From NCBI RefSeq assembly GCF_023702635.1, contig NZ_CP098455.1, positions 3,348,001 to 3,412,000 on the forward strand: DNA of 64,000 nt, given 5' to 3'. Origin of the DNA: Spongiibacter taiwanensis. GTDB taxonomy: Bacteria; Pseudomonadota; Gammaproteobacteria; Pseudomonadales; Spongiibacteraceae. The notes beneath the pieces are model-generated. The model had not been told where the DNA came from. It saw nothing but the letters and a program-made list of their open reading frames with translations, and ran no database searches. The position numbers and the translations under genes were made by a program. Shown here one piece after another: positions 33,852 through 41,680 of the stretch. Within the stretch, counting starts at the first letter, position 1, and each line of letters begins with the position of its first letter.

Positions 33852-34796
33852 CTAACTGCTTTCGATACCCTGAACTTTGCCCAGGCGGCGTTTGATAATG
33901 TCGCGGATGTCCGCTGCAATACGTCGATAAAATACCCTGTTGGGTGCGGCCGAGCGCCAAACCAGGCCATGCTGGCGAGTGATCGGGTTGTTTTGTAGCT
34001 CGCAAACATGTAGCGCTTTGGGGTGGTGTAATTCTGAATGCACATACAGTGCTGGCAGAAACGCCACTCCCATTCCCATCACGACCATCTGCCGCAAAGT
34101 GTCCAAACTCGTACCGGCGTAGTCCGGCTGGATGATCGCCCCGGACTTCTCGCAAATTTCCTGAATTTGCTGGTGAAAATGGTGCTGTTCTTCCAGGGTC
34201 AGCACCTTTTCCCCGCGTAGTTTGGCTGGTGTTATCCGCTCTGTGCCGGCAAAGCGATGATCGCTGGGCACCACAAATTTCAACGATTCGGTGAACAGGG
34301 GCTCGATGGAAAAGTGGGACAATGAGACGGGCAATGGGAGTGGGACTAACACTAGGTCATAGCTGCCTTTTTCAAGCTCATTGAGCAGGATGCGGTGAGC
34401 GGCCTCGCGCACGTGGAGTTTCAAATCCTGATGCTTTTGGTGTAAGTCGGGCAGCACATGCGGCAGCAGGTAGGGGCCCACTGTGGGCGGGATGCCGAGC
34501 TTATAGGTTGCCTGATGGCCACTTGAAAGCATATTGGCCTGCTCCTGAAATCCTTGCATGGACAGCAGGATTTGCCGGGCCGCCGGCAGCAGTTCCCGGC
34601 CCGCCGGCGACAGCTGTGTGCCCGCCCTTGAACGCTCGAATAGCGCGACACCAAGGGTGGTTTCCATGGCGCTGATTTGGGTGGTTAACGCCGGTTGACT
34701 GATGCCCAGTTCGTCAGCGGCTTTTCGATAATTGGCGAGATCCGCGACCGAGACGAAATAGCGGATTTGGGCAATGCTGGGCATTTTTCTAGCCAT
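33852..34796 (-). CDS. OxyR-like LysR-family regulator lacking the peroxidatic cysteine
   Basis: A 314-residue LysR regulator: N-terminal winged helix (residues 8-65) and an effector domain very similar to OxyR in AGTSLDTLRQMVVMGMGVAFLPALYV. By my alignment the resolving cysteine (E. coli C208) is present as C215, but the peroxidatic cysteine (C199) is His206, nine residues earlier. It therefore should not sense peroxide in the OxyR way. AGGAGA precedes ATG 34796. It diverges from the carbonic anhydrase-SulP operon, which it probably controls. Confidence 0.8.
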   Translation of the reverse strand: MARKMPSIAQIRYFVSVADLANYRKAADELGISQPALTTQISAMETTLGVALFERSRAGTQLSPAGRELLPAARQILLSMQGFQEQANMLSSGHQATYKLGIPPTVGPYLLPHVLPDLHQKHQDLKLHVREAAHRILLNELEKGSYDLVLVPLPLPVSLSHFSIEPLFTESLKFVVPSDHRFAGTERITPAKLRGEKVLTLEEQHHFHQQIQEICEKSGAIIQPDYAGTSLDTLRQMVVMGMGVAFLPALYVHSELHHPKALHVCELQNNPITRQHGLVWRSAAPNRVFYRRIAADIRDIIKRRLGKVQGIESS

Positions 34797-34856
34797 GAAA
34801 GGCAGATCTCCTGATAACTAAAACTAATTAGCAGCTATTGTATGCTTCTATAAAAC

Positions 34857-34868
34857 TATCAATTGATA
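34857..34868. promoter_or_regulatory. Palindrome in the LysR / carbonic anhydrase divergent promoter
   Basis: Perfect dyad TATCAATTGATA, with CTAT repeats at 34835, 34848 and 34856 nearby. The ATAG/CTAT elements resemble parts of an OxyR-type site. It is a likely binding region for the divergent LysR regulator; exact boundaries are not clear. Confidence 0.4.
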
Positions 34869-34911
34869 ATCTGTTCCACATTTCACTCACAGTCAATACG
34901 AGGATGTTATC

Positions 34912-35583
34912 GTGGAACAGCTTATTTCCGGCGTCGCTAAATTTCAGAAAGAAATTTACCCTGAGCGAGAAGCAGATTTTCAAAAACTGGCCGGCGGGCA
35001 GAGCCCGGAAGTATTGTTCATCACCTGTTCTGACTCCCGGGTGGATCCAAGCCTGGTGACCCAGACCCAGCCCGGCGAGCTGTTTATCTGTCGCAACGCC
35101 GGCAACGTAGTGCCACCCCGGACCAATCAAACCGGTGGGATGACGGCGTCGATCGAATTTGCCGTTGCCGGTTTGGGTGTCAGCCACATTGTGGTGTGTG
35201 GGCACACCGATTGCGGTGCGATCAAAGGCGCAATCGCGCCGGAAAAGCTCACTGAGATGCCCCATGTTCGGGAATGGCTCGGGCACTGCAGTGCTGCCAC
35301 TGCGGTGGTCAAAGAGCGGCACGGTTGTATCGGCGCAGAGCACTTGGATGAACTGACCCAGGAAAACGTCCTGCTGCAGCTGCAGCACCTGCGCACTCAC
35401 CCTGCGGTCGCGGCCAAGCTGGCCAACGGCCGGGTCACCCTGCACGGTTGGGTGTACAACATCGGCAGCGGCGAGGTGCTGTGCTACAACGATGCGTCGG
35501 GCGAGTTCGAAGTCATGGACGAGCGTTACAGCAGCCTGTTGAACGAGGCGGGATTGCATAACTGTGGAGGCGCAGCGGGATGA
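34912..35583 (+). CDS. Beta-class carbonic anhydrase
   Basis: A 223-residue zinc enzyme interconverting CO2 and bicarbonate. Zinc ligands are C39, H98 and C101 with the catalytic dyad D41-R43 (CSDSRVDP, GHTDCG), the standard beta-class set. GTG 34912 follows GAGGATG. It overlaps the SulP transporter gene by 4 bases (ATGA), a pairing that suggests bicarbonate uptake coupled to interconversion. Regulation is likely by the divergent LysR protein. Confidence 0.92.
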   Translation: MEQLISGVAKFQKEIYPEREADFQKLAGGQSPEVLFITCSDSRVDPSLVTQTQPGELFICRNAGNVVPPRTNQTGGMTASIEFAVAGLGVSHIVVCGHTDCGAIKGAIAPEKLTEMPHVREWLGHCSAATAVVKERHGCIGAEHLDELTQENVLLQLQHLRTHPAVAAKLANGRVTLHGWVYNIGSGEVLCYNDASGEFEVMDERYSSLLNEAGLHNCGGAAG

Positions 35584-37223
35584 AGCTGGATTTCTCTCAT
35601 TTGAGAGGGGACATTACCGGCGGGATTACCGCCGGTGTGGTGGCGTTACCCCTCGCGCTGGCCCTGGGCGTGGCTTCGGGGCTGGGTCCGATGGCTGGGC
35701 TGTACGGCGCGATCTGCGTTGGCTTTTTTGCGGCCCTGTTTGGCGGTACCGAATCGCAAATCTCTGGTCCGACCGGACCCATGGTGGTGGTCCTGGCGGG
35801 GCTGTTTGCCAGTCTCTCCGGGGATGCCGCGCTGATCTTCACCGCGGTGGTGCTCGCCGGGCTGTTGCAGATTGTCTTTGGTGTGCTGGGGCTGGGAGCC
35901 TATATTCGCTTGGTGCCCTATCCGGTGATATCGGGGTTTATGACCGGTATCGGTGTCATCATTATTATTCTCCAGCTGAGCCCCCTGCTTGGGCATGAGG
36001 CACCTAGCGGAACTCTGGGGGCACTGGGACACTTGCCCACAGCGTTAGCTGATATTCATGTCGCCAACCTGGCATTGGGCCTGGGTACCCTGGCGCTGGT
36101 GTACAGCTGGCCCGCCAAGGTCGGTAAGTACCTGCCGGCACCCTTGGCGGCGCTGATCATCGGCGGGGTGCTTGCCTATCTGCTGCTCGACGTGCCTGTG
36201 CTTGGCGACATTCCGACCGGCTTGCCGACGTTTAACCTGCCGGTAATTCCCGATCAGAGCCTGTGGTTATTGGTGATTGAGGCGGCCTTTATTTTGGCCC
36301 TGCTGGGCTCCATCGACAGCCTGTTGACCTCATTGGTTGCCGACAATATGACCCGCAGTCGCCACGACAGTAATCGGGAGCTGGTCGGTCAGGGGCTGGG
36401 CAACACGGTGTCTGGGTTGCTCGGCGGTATCGCTGGCGCAGGCGCGACCATGCGGACAGTGGTTAACATCCGCTCAGGCGGCAAGACTCGTATCTCGGGT
36501 GCGGTCCATGCTCTGGTGTTGTTGGCGATTGTTCTCGGCATGGGGCCACTGGCATCGAATATTCCGTTGGCAGTGCTGGCGGGTATCCTTGTAAAGGTCG
36601 GTCTGGATATTGTCGACTGGAGCTATATCAAGCGCGCCCACCAGGGCCCCCGTTGGGACTTGGCGCTGATGGGGCTGGTTCTCGGGTTAACGGTATTTGT
36701 GGATTTGATCACTGCCGTAGCGGCTGGGGTGGTGCTCGCGGCGCTGAGCTTTGTGCGCCAGATCGCCAAGCTGCAGATCGAAAACCTGCGCTATTTGCCA
36801 GAGCACTTGGATTCCGAGGAAGAGCGTGGTCTGTTGGAACGCCTCGGTCACCGGACCTTGCTGTTCGAATTTTCTGGCCCGCTGAGCTTCGGTGCTGCCG
36901 CCGATTTGGGCCACCATGTGCGGGAACACTGTGAACCGGGCAGCCAAGTGCTTTTACTCGATTTCTCCCGGGTCCCCTCGCTGGATGTCTCGGCAGTGGT
37001 AGCCGTGGAAAATATCGCGACTGACGCCAGTATTAGTGGCAAATCGCTCTACTTGATCGGTCTTAATGGCACCGTTCGGCAGACGCTCGAAAAGATGAAC
37101 GGCGGTTTGCCGGGTGATGGTGTTTTCAATGCTCGCATTGATGCGCTGCGAGCGGCCGCGATAGCCCTAGACCGGGCCGAGGCAGGGGAAGCAGGAAGCT
37201 TGTCCGCGATGGCAGCGGGTTGA
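35580..37223 (+). CDS. SulP-family anion transporter with STAS domain (probable bicarbonate uptake)
   Basis: A 547-residue inner-membrane carrier. The transport core begins LRGDITGGITAGVVALPLAL, contains FGGTESQISGPTGPM and about 12-14 helices, and is followed by a C-terminal STAS domain (about residues 420-525; LLLDFSRVPSLDVSAVVAVE). Family members carry sulfate, bicarbonate or dicarboxylates. Co-translation with carbonic anhydrase points to bicarbonate. A strong hairpin terminator follows. Confidence 0.88.
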   Translation: MKLDFSHLRGDITGGITAGVVALPLALALGVASGLGPMAGLYGAICVGFFAALFGGTESQISGPTGPMVVVLAGLFASLSGDAALIFTAVVLAGLLQIVFGVLGLGAYIRLVPYPVISGFMTGIGVIIIILQLSPLLGHEAPSGTLGALGHLPTALADIHVANLALGLGTLALVYSWPAKVGKYLPAPLAALIIGGVLAYLLLDVPVLGDIPTGLPTFNLPVIPDQSLWLLVIEAAFILALLGSIDSLLTSLVADNMTRSRHDSNRELVGQGLGNTVSGLLGGIAGAGATMRTVVNIRSGGKTRISGAVHALVLLAIVLGMGPLASNIPLAVLAGILVKVGLDIVDWSYIKRAHQGPRWDLALMGLVLGLTVFVDLITAVAAGVVLAALSFVRQIAKLQIENLRYLPEHLDSEEERGLLERLGHRTLLFEFSGPLSFGAAADLGHHVREHCEPGSQVLLLDFSRVPSLDVSAVVAVENIATDASISGKSLYLIGLNGTVRQTLEKMNGGLPGDGVFNARIDALRAAAIALDRAEAGEAGSLSAMAAG

Positions 37224-37230
37224 GGAACTG

Positions 37231-37264
37231 AAAAGCCGCCCGCGGTGCAACCCGCGGGCGGCTT
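37231..37264. terminator. Bidirectional terminator between SulP and porin genes
   Basis: An 11-bp GC stem GCCGCCCGCGG (37235-37245) and CCGCGGGCGGC (37252-37262) with a 6-base loop. AAAA on the left gives a T run for the minus-strand porin; the right side has only TTGTTAATTT. Confidence 0.75.
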
Positions 37265-37281
37265 GTTAATTTCCGTATATC

Positions 37282-38667
37282 TTAAAAGGCAAACTGGGTG
37301 CGCAGCTGGATGGTATCCAGGTCGTCTGCGTCGCTGCCATCAGTATGGGTTACTGGCCCATCAGTCACGTCGAAGGCGCGGCTGTAGTCGAGCATGATTC
37401 TCAGGTTTTCATTGAGGTACCAGTTAAGTGCAAGCGTGAAGCGCTGCTGCTCGCCGCCGCCAATATCCTCATCAGTCAGGTTTAACTCGTCCAGACGCAG
37501 TGCCAGTTCCCATGCGCCCCACGTCCCCTGATTGAGGTCAAAGTTCGCTGCTGGTTTCAAGCGCTTGAATTCGCCGTCAGAGCCCTTATAGCTGCGGGAT
37601 TCGCCGGTCAGTGTCCAGGCGGCCTGAACATAGTATGCATCGAACTCAAGCTCGGCGCCGTTGGCGCGGTTGATATAGGCTTTACCCATCTCGCTCTGGA
37701 TGGAAAAGGGGCCGGCCATATAGGCCGCTTCCAACCCGGCGAAGGTAATATCCTCAAAGTCGGCGATCACACCGGTGTCGCTCAGATACAAATCGGAGAT
37801 ATGGGTGGTTTCATAGCGGAACCGCGGGCTCTTGTTGTTTGACAAGGTATTGTCGTCGGTGGCCTTGCGCTGACCGGCACTCGCGCCGAAGTGCAATACC
37901 TCGGTCGCTGTCATCAGCGGTGTGTAGGTACCGCGAATCGCCACACCGTGTCCCTCGTCGTTATTCTTGCTATCGGACGCCACCGCATCACCATATAGGC
38001 CGCCCTGCAAAGACCAGTTGTCCCCCTTAGCTTTCAGGTTGACGCCGATGGCCCGATCAAAGTGGGGTGTGGTCAAGGCGCTGAGCAATGAGCGCTCGAC
38101 AAACATAATATCGTTTGAGCTCTCTTCCATTTCCATGCTGATAGCGTGCTTCTGGTTGCCGACAGTCAGCTCAATACCGTCAATGCCAGTGAAGGTCACC
38201 ATCGCATCTTTCATGGCAACGGCATCGTCAGCAAAGTCCATTTCTAAGTGAAATTTGTAGTCGTTATAAACCTTTCCTTTCAAGGCGAGCCGGCTGCGAC
38301 GAATTTCGGTGCCGGCAGTGGCGTCTTTTGTCAGGTTATCGTCGCCGCTTTGGGTACTGGCATCGATATGCAATCTGCCGCCCAGGCTAATTTCAAAATT
38401 GCCGTCGCTGGAGCTTACGCCGAGACCTTTCTTATCCATTGATAGGGTGGGGGTGGTTGCTGTGCTGCCTGCGCCAACCGCCTGAAAATTCCCCAGTTTG
38501 GTCCGGCCGGGACCGGGCTCGGTAAACACCTGTTTGGTGGTGGTGTCGACATAGAGCTCCAGGCTGGTAGGACCTTCAGCAACCGCGATACCACTTGTGC
38601 CAAGCGCGAGTGTTGATGTCATGGCGAGAAGTAGTGATTTTGGTCTGGTCAGTTTCGTAAGCGGCAT
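37282..38667 (-). CDS. OprO/OprP-type porin (phosphate-regulated)
   Basis: A 461-residue outer-membrane porin. The signal peptide ends near ALGTSGIAVAEG. After about 85 residues the barrel starts with GNFEISLGGRLHIDAS and continues with RRSRLALKGKVYNDYKFHLEMDF, the OprO/OprP family pattern. The last residue is F (LRTQFAF), the usual signal for barrel assembly. Phosphate or polyphosphate selectivity is inferred from the triple Pho box 68 bases upstream. The basic residues that make OprP phosphate-selective cannot be confirmed here. Confidence 0.88.
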   Translation of the reverse strand: MPLTKLTRPKSLLLAMTSTLALGTSGIAVAEGPTSLELYVDTTTKQVFTEPGPGRTKLGNFQAVGAGSTATTPTLSMDKKGLGVSSSDGNFEISLGGRLHIDASTQSGDDNLTKDATAGTEIRRSRLALKGKVYNDYKFHLEMDFADDAVAMKDAMVTFTGIDGIELTVGNQKHAISMEMEESSNDIMFVERSLLSALTTPHFDRAIGVNLKAKGDNWSLQGGLYGDAVASDSKNNDEGHGVAIRGTYTPLMTATEVLHFGASAGQRKATDDNTLSNNKSPRFRYETTHISDLYLSDTGVIADFEDITFAGLEAAYMAGPFSIQSEMGKAYINRANGAELEFDAYYVQAAWTLTGESRSYKGSDGEFKRLKPAANFDLNQGTWGAWELALRLDELNLTDEDIGGGEQQRFTLALNWYLNENLRIMLDYSRAFDVTDGPVTHTDGSDADDLDTIQLRTQFAF

Positions 38668-38734
38668 ACAGTTCCCCTCGTTATCAGTAAATCAAGCCGG
38701 TGGCGCTTTCTCGCCCTCTGCGTGCGGCCATTCT

Positions 38735-38763
38735 GTGACAGAAATGTGACATAAATATGACAA
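38735..38763 (-). promoter_or_regulatory. Triple Pho box (PhoB site) of the porin gene
   Basis: On the minus strand three 7-mers, TTGTCAT, ATGTCAC and CTGTCAC, are each separated by ATTT, giving exact 11-bp periodicity. This is the layout of a PhoB-binding site, 68 bases before the porin start. Phosphate-starvation induction is the direct prediction. Confidence 0.88.
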
Positions 38764-38912
38764 TATGAAGATTAGATGACAAATGTGGGGCGGCCGCTTG
38801 AAATTGCCGCATATTTGCTCATTTGAAAGCGTGTGTAACGTAATGAGCGCATTAGCCAATGCGTTATGGCCAGTGCCTATGGGGAAAATGGTTATAACGA
38901 TATTTATTAGGT

Positions 38913-39134
38913 GACAAGTTGTTTTCCACAGTATCTGTGGATAAGTTGGTGGACAAGTTGTCAGTTTGGCCTGCTAAATGAGAGTTTATCGGGGGTGTAA
39001 CAAATTGTTCAAAATTTAGTCACTTGTGTTATTTTCAATATAAACAACAAGTTAGCTATTTTTCATAATGTTTGTTGTTACTTTTTGTTGCTAAGCGAAG
39101 AAACTTGAGGTGGGTGGCCTTATCTGTGAATAAG
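38913..39134. other. AT-rich intergenic segment with DnaA-box matches and nested palindromes
   Basis: In the 556-base gap between the porin and queD: TTTTCCACA (38922-38930, plus) and TTATCCACA (38944-38936, minus) form a dyad with a 5-base centre, and TTATTCACA lies at 39133-39125 on the minus strand. All match TTWTNCACA. Around them are GACAAGTTGT twice 39 bases apart (38913 and 38952), the second within the palindrome GACAA-G-TTGTC, plus AACAA-A-TTGTT (38999-39009). No gene is present. Confidence 0.6.
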
Positions 39135-39223
39135 TGTTACGTCAAGTCCTTCGTGGTGTAACCTGTTACCAAATTGCACGGATGATTTATCCTGGGGCGG
39201 GACTTGCTCGGTGGTGGTGCGAT

Positions 39224-39613
39224 TCACTCATCCGCAACGCCGCGGAATATGCAGCCGCTGGTACAAGTCTCTCGGATTTCGACCCCTGATAGGGCAGGCA
39301 AGCGAGGTTTTGTTGCTTTCCAGATCCACTTCGTTAACACCTCGCTAGTGGGGTTCTCGAGTCCCGGGATGTCATTCAGGTAGTGGTGGTCTAATTGCTC
39401 GTAAATCGGCGCGAAGGCTCGCTTGATGTCAGAGAAGTCCATCAGCCAACCGGTGTGGGGATCAATTTCGCCACTCACGTACAGCCGTACCATAAAGCTG
39501 TGGCCATGAAGGCGTCGACACTTGTGATTTTCAGGCAGGTTGGGAAGACGATGGGCTGCCTCGAAGGTGAACTCTTTATAGATTTCCAATGCTTTGATCT
39601 CTCGCACCGCCAA
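39224..39613 (-). CDS. queD: 6-carboxy-5,6,7,8-tetrahydropterin synthase QueD
   Basis: A 129-residue enzyme of queuosine/preQ0 synthesis. It has the zinc histidines in EAAHRLP and HGHSF, the catalytic cysteine in KCRRLHGH, the DHHYLND element and ETCTSGCIF near the end. The start is TTG 39613, supported by a perfect AAGGAGG seven bases upstream (plus-strand 39621-39627); a GTG six bases further in is the alternative. No other queuosine genes are in the window. Confidence 0.88.
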   Translation of the reverse strand: MAVREIKALEIYKEFTFEAAHRLPNLPENHKCRRLHGHSFMVRLYVSGEIDPHTGWLMDFSDIKRAFAPIYEQLDHHYLNDIPGLENPTSEVLTKWIWKATKPRLPALSGVEIRETCTSGCIFRGVADE

Positions 39614-39801
39614 AGAGGGGCCTCCTTGGCAAATTTGGCGCTAATGGTAATCAGCTGTCATTGCCCTGTACAGGCCTGATAGGAGGCGACGGGAGCCGTT
39701 GGGGGAGGCTGGGCAACCTGAGTTAGATTGCTGGTTAAAAATTGAGCAAAATCAGCAAGATAGCAATTTAACAAAAAATTCAAAAAAATGCGGCCCAGGG
39801 T

Positions 39802-39829
39802 TTGACAAGCATTCGGTTTACTGTAGAAT
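39802..39829 (+). promoter_or_regulatory. tRNA-Val/tRNA-Asp promoter
   Basis: TTGACA (39802-39807), 16-base spacer, TAGAAT (39824-39829), followed directly by GCGCC, a GC-rich discriminator of the kind found at stringently controlled stable-RNA promoters. Confidence 0.8.
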
Positions 39830-39847
39830 GCGCCTCACTTGAACGCA

Positions 39848-39923
39848 GGGTGGTTAGCTCAGCTGGGAGAGCATCTGCCTTACAAGCAGAGGGTCGGCGG
39901 TTCGATCCCGTCACCACCCACCA
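39848..39923 (+). tRNA. tRNA-Val (anticodon TAC)
   Basis: A 76-base cloverleaf with acceptor GGGTGGT/ACCACCC, D-loop AGCTGGGAGA, anticodon loop CTTACAA (TAC), TTCGATC T-loop and encoded CCA. A strong promoter lies upstream and tRNA-Asp 57 bases downstream, probably on one transcript. Confidence 0.97.
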
Positions 39924-39980
39924 TTCAAGTGCACACTTAGGTGTGGTTTTACGTGAACACGTAAGTGTATGAAAGTATGC

Positions 39981-40057
39981 GGACCGGTAGTTCAGTTGGT
40001 TAGAATGCCGGCCTGTCACGCCGGAGGTCGCGGGTTCGAGTCCCGTCCGGTCCGCCA
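39981..40057 (+). tRNA. tRNA-Asp (anticodon GTC)
   Basis: A 77-base cloverleaf with acceptor GGACCGG/CCGGTCC, D-loop AGTTGGTTAGA, anticodon loop CTGTCAC (GTC), T-loop TTCGAGT and encoded CCA. The 57-base spacer to tRNA-Val suggests co-transcription. Confidence 0.97.
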
Positions 40058-40209
40058 ACTTTCCCCTTCTATGGGCCTATATGGCCTCATGATCGCAAGT
40101 TTTTCCTGTGTAAAGCGCCTTCCTTTTCGGCTTGGCTACTGGTGCCAGTCTGTCTCAGTCATTGCTTAGCTAACAGGGATTCTCTGTCCCAAAAACCAAA
40201 TTTTGTCAG

Positions 40210-40452
40210 TTAGTAGCGTCTTGCGTCGCTACCGATCGGCGCGCTGGCGCTGGCAATGTGACTCAAACCATTGGCGAGCAGCTGCACAAACAGCGTCAGC
40301 ACGGCAAGGGCGAGGAGGGTGAGTGTCGCGATGGCGACGCTATCGATAATTTGGGCATAGATGCCGTAGGTGAGTCCTGCGAGTATGGCGCTATGGCCGG
40401 CCCAGCGAAGCAGGGTCGCCAAGAGAGTGAAAAATGCGGCAATGATCAACAT
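40210..40452 (-). CDS. Small hydrophobic membrane protein, unknown
   Basis: An 80-residue open frame with two long hydrophobic segments (residues 1-30 and about 36-62) and a short polar tail. AGG lies about eight bases before the ATG. I recognise no family. Hydrophobic composition and a plausible start support a real small inner-membrane protein, but an overlapping frame on the other strand is of similar length. Confidence 0.45.
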   Translation of the reverse strand: MLIIAAFFTLLATLLRWAGHSAILAGLTYGIYAQIIDSVAIATLTLLALAVLTLFVQLLANGLSHIASASAPIGSDARRY

Positions 40453-40836
40453 GCGAAAACCTCAAAAGCGTGTTCGAAACCTCCCTTTCCAACGTTGTTA
40501 GTGGGCCTAGTAATCCTAACTGACCTAAATATTTCCCGATTCTCAAGCTCATCGGGAGCGGGCAAGTCACTTGCCGCGGCCTGAGTCTTCATCCTGTCGC
40601 AATCTCAAGCGCATTTGGTGCGTGCAATGGTATGCACACATTGTGCCTGAAATGTTTTAGCCGCCATCGTCAGGTTAATCCGCTTTCTAACGATTTGTAA
40701 TAGTGGTTGGCGGCTGAATGTTAGTGTTGAGACATATGTCTCATTGCGGGCGGATGTGAGCTGGGTTTTTCGGCCTGTAAGAAGGTGGCGATTGTGTGTA
40801 CCGAGGGGCTAAGCAAATTTGGCATGGGAGGGAAAG
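40453..40836. other. Gene-free stretch with a perfect 16-bp palindrome
   Basis: Nothing codes convincingly in these 384 bases. The one clear structure is TGAGACATATGTCTCA (40728-40743), a spacer-less perfect dyad downstream of tRNA-Arg. About one palindrome of this size is expected by chance in a window this long. Confidence 0.5.
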
Positions 40837-40913
40837 TGGTGCCCCGGGCAGGATTCGAACCTGCGACCTGCCCCTTAGGAGGGGGCTGCGCTATCCAGCT
40901 GTGCCACCGGGGC
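40837..40913 (-). tRNA. tRNA-Arg (anticodon CCT)
   Basis: A 77-base minus-strand cloverleaf with acceptor GCCCCGG/CCGGGGC, anticodon loop TCCTAAG (CCT), T-loop TTCGAAT and encoded CCA. A minus-strand TACAAT (40960-40955) with TTGTGC 18 bases further upstream could be its promoter. Single-copy tRNA-Arg(CCT) genes are frequent integration sites, but no element is present here. Confidence 0.96.
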
Positions 40914-41016
40914 ATGATGGCGATTGGCGTAGTAGCCAAGTTTTGCGGGCTGCAATTGTAGTAGTTACAAGCAGTTAGGCACAAGTAGTTGAAATGAGCG
41001 GGCTTTGTCGCAGGGC

Positions 41017-41478
41017 TTAGCTAATCAGCGGTTTGCTGTAGCTGTGTTGGATATCCCAAGGGAAGTGAATCCAGGTATCTTGAGAAAACTCCCGGATAAA
41101 GATATCGGCCAAGGCCATGGCCTTGGGTTTGGCGTAGACGGTTACAAACCGAGCTTTGGGCAGCAGCTCTCGGGCAATCTCTGCGGTTTTGCCGGTATCG
41201 ACCAGATCGTCGACCAAGATATAGCCATCGCCATCCCCGGCGACACTTTTCAGAACATTGATTTGCCCTTGCTGGTCGTGGTCGTAGCTGGCGATACACA
41301 GGGTGTCGACCACACGCAGGTTAAGCTCTCGAGCGAGAATGCCACCGGGAATCAGGCCACCGCGGGCGATACAGATGATGCCCTTCCAGTTGCCGCCCAC
41401 CAGTTGCCTCGCAAGAGTTCTGCTGTCGCGATGAAATTCATCCCAGGTGAGGTAGTAGACAGGTGTGGCTTCTGACAT
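41017..41478 (-). CDS. gpt: Xanthine-guanine phosphoribosyltransferase
   Basis: A 153-residue purine-salvage enzyme converting xanthine, guanine or hypoxanthine with PRPP to nucleotides. It has the PRPP-binding loop ILVDDLVDTGKTA, the family block KGIICIARGGLIPGG and the SYDHD loop, closely resembling the 152-residue E. coli Gpt. ATG 41478 gives the family N-terminus MSEATPVYYLTWDEF; an ATG six codons upstream is also possible. Confidence 0.92.
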   Translation of the reverse strand: MSEATPVYYLTWDEFHRDSRTLARQLVGGNWKGIICIARGGLIPGGILARELNLRVVDTLCIASYDHDQQGQINVLKSVAGDGDGYILVDDLVDTGKTAEIARELLPKARFVTVYAKPKAMALADIFIREFSQDTWIHFPWDIQHSYSKPLIS

Positions 41479-41680
41479 GGCATTTTCCGGTAGCAAGCAT
41501 TTCGAAGGGCGGATTGTGAATCATGGCGGGGGGGGCGGGCAAGGCGCAAGGTGGTTCATGGCGGGTATCTCGGCGTCGAAATATTGACAGTTAGCCTCTG
41601 CGCGCTAACAATTCGGTATTTCGAGTCAAAAATACGTCAGTCAGATTGCCAGGCGATCCCTCGAGAGGAAGCATAACCGG

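Noticed and set aside
32914-34155. 413-codon minus-strand frame across the isomerase, acyltransferase and LysR genes
   Set aside because: It is opposite two clearly recognised genes and overlaps the LysR gene in another frame; composition is that of a shadow frame.
38913-39134. Replication origin
   Set aside because: Only three DnaA-type boxes and no dnaA, dnaN, gidA or parAB nearby; kept as an unexplained cluster rather than called an origin.
40837-40913. Genomic island at tRNA-Arg
   Set aside because: No integrase, no direct repeat of the tRNA end and ordinary housekeeping neighbours on both sides.
41109-41126. Perfect 18-bp palindrome CCAAGGCCATGGCCTTGG
   Set aside because: It lies inside gpt coding sequence, and a palindrome of this size is only modestly unexpected in 64 kb; nothing else marks it as functional.
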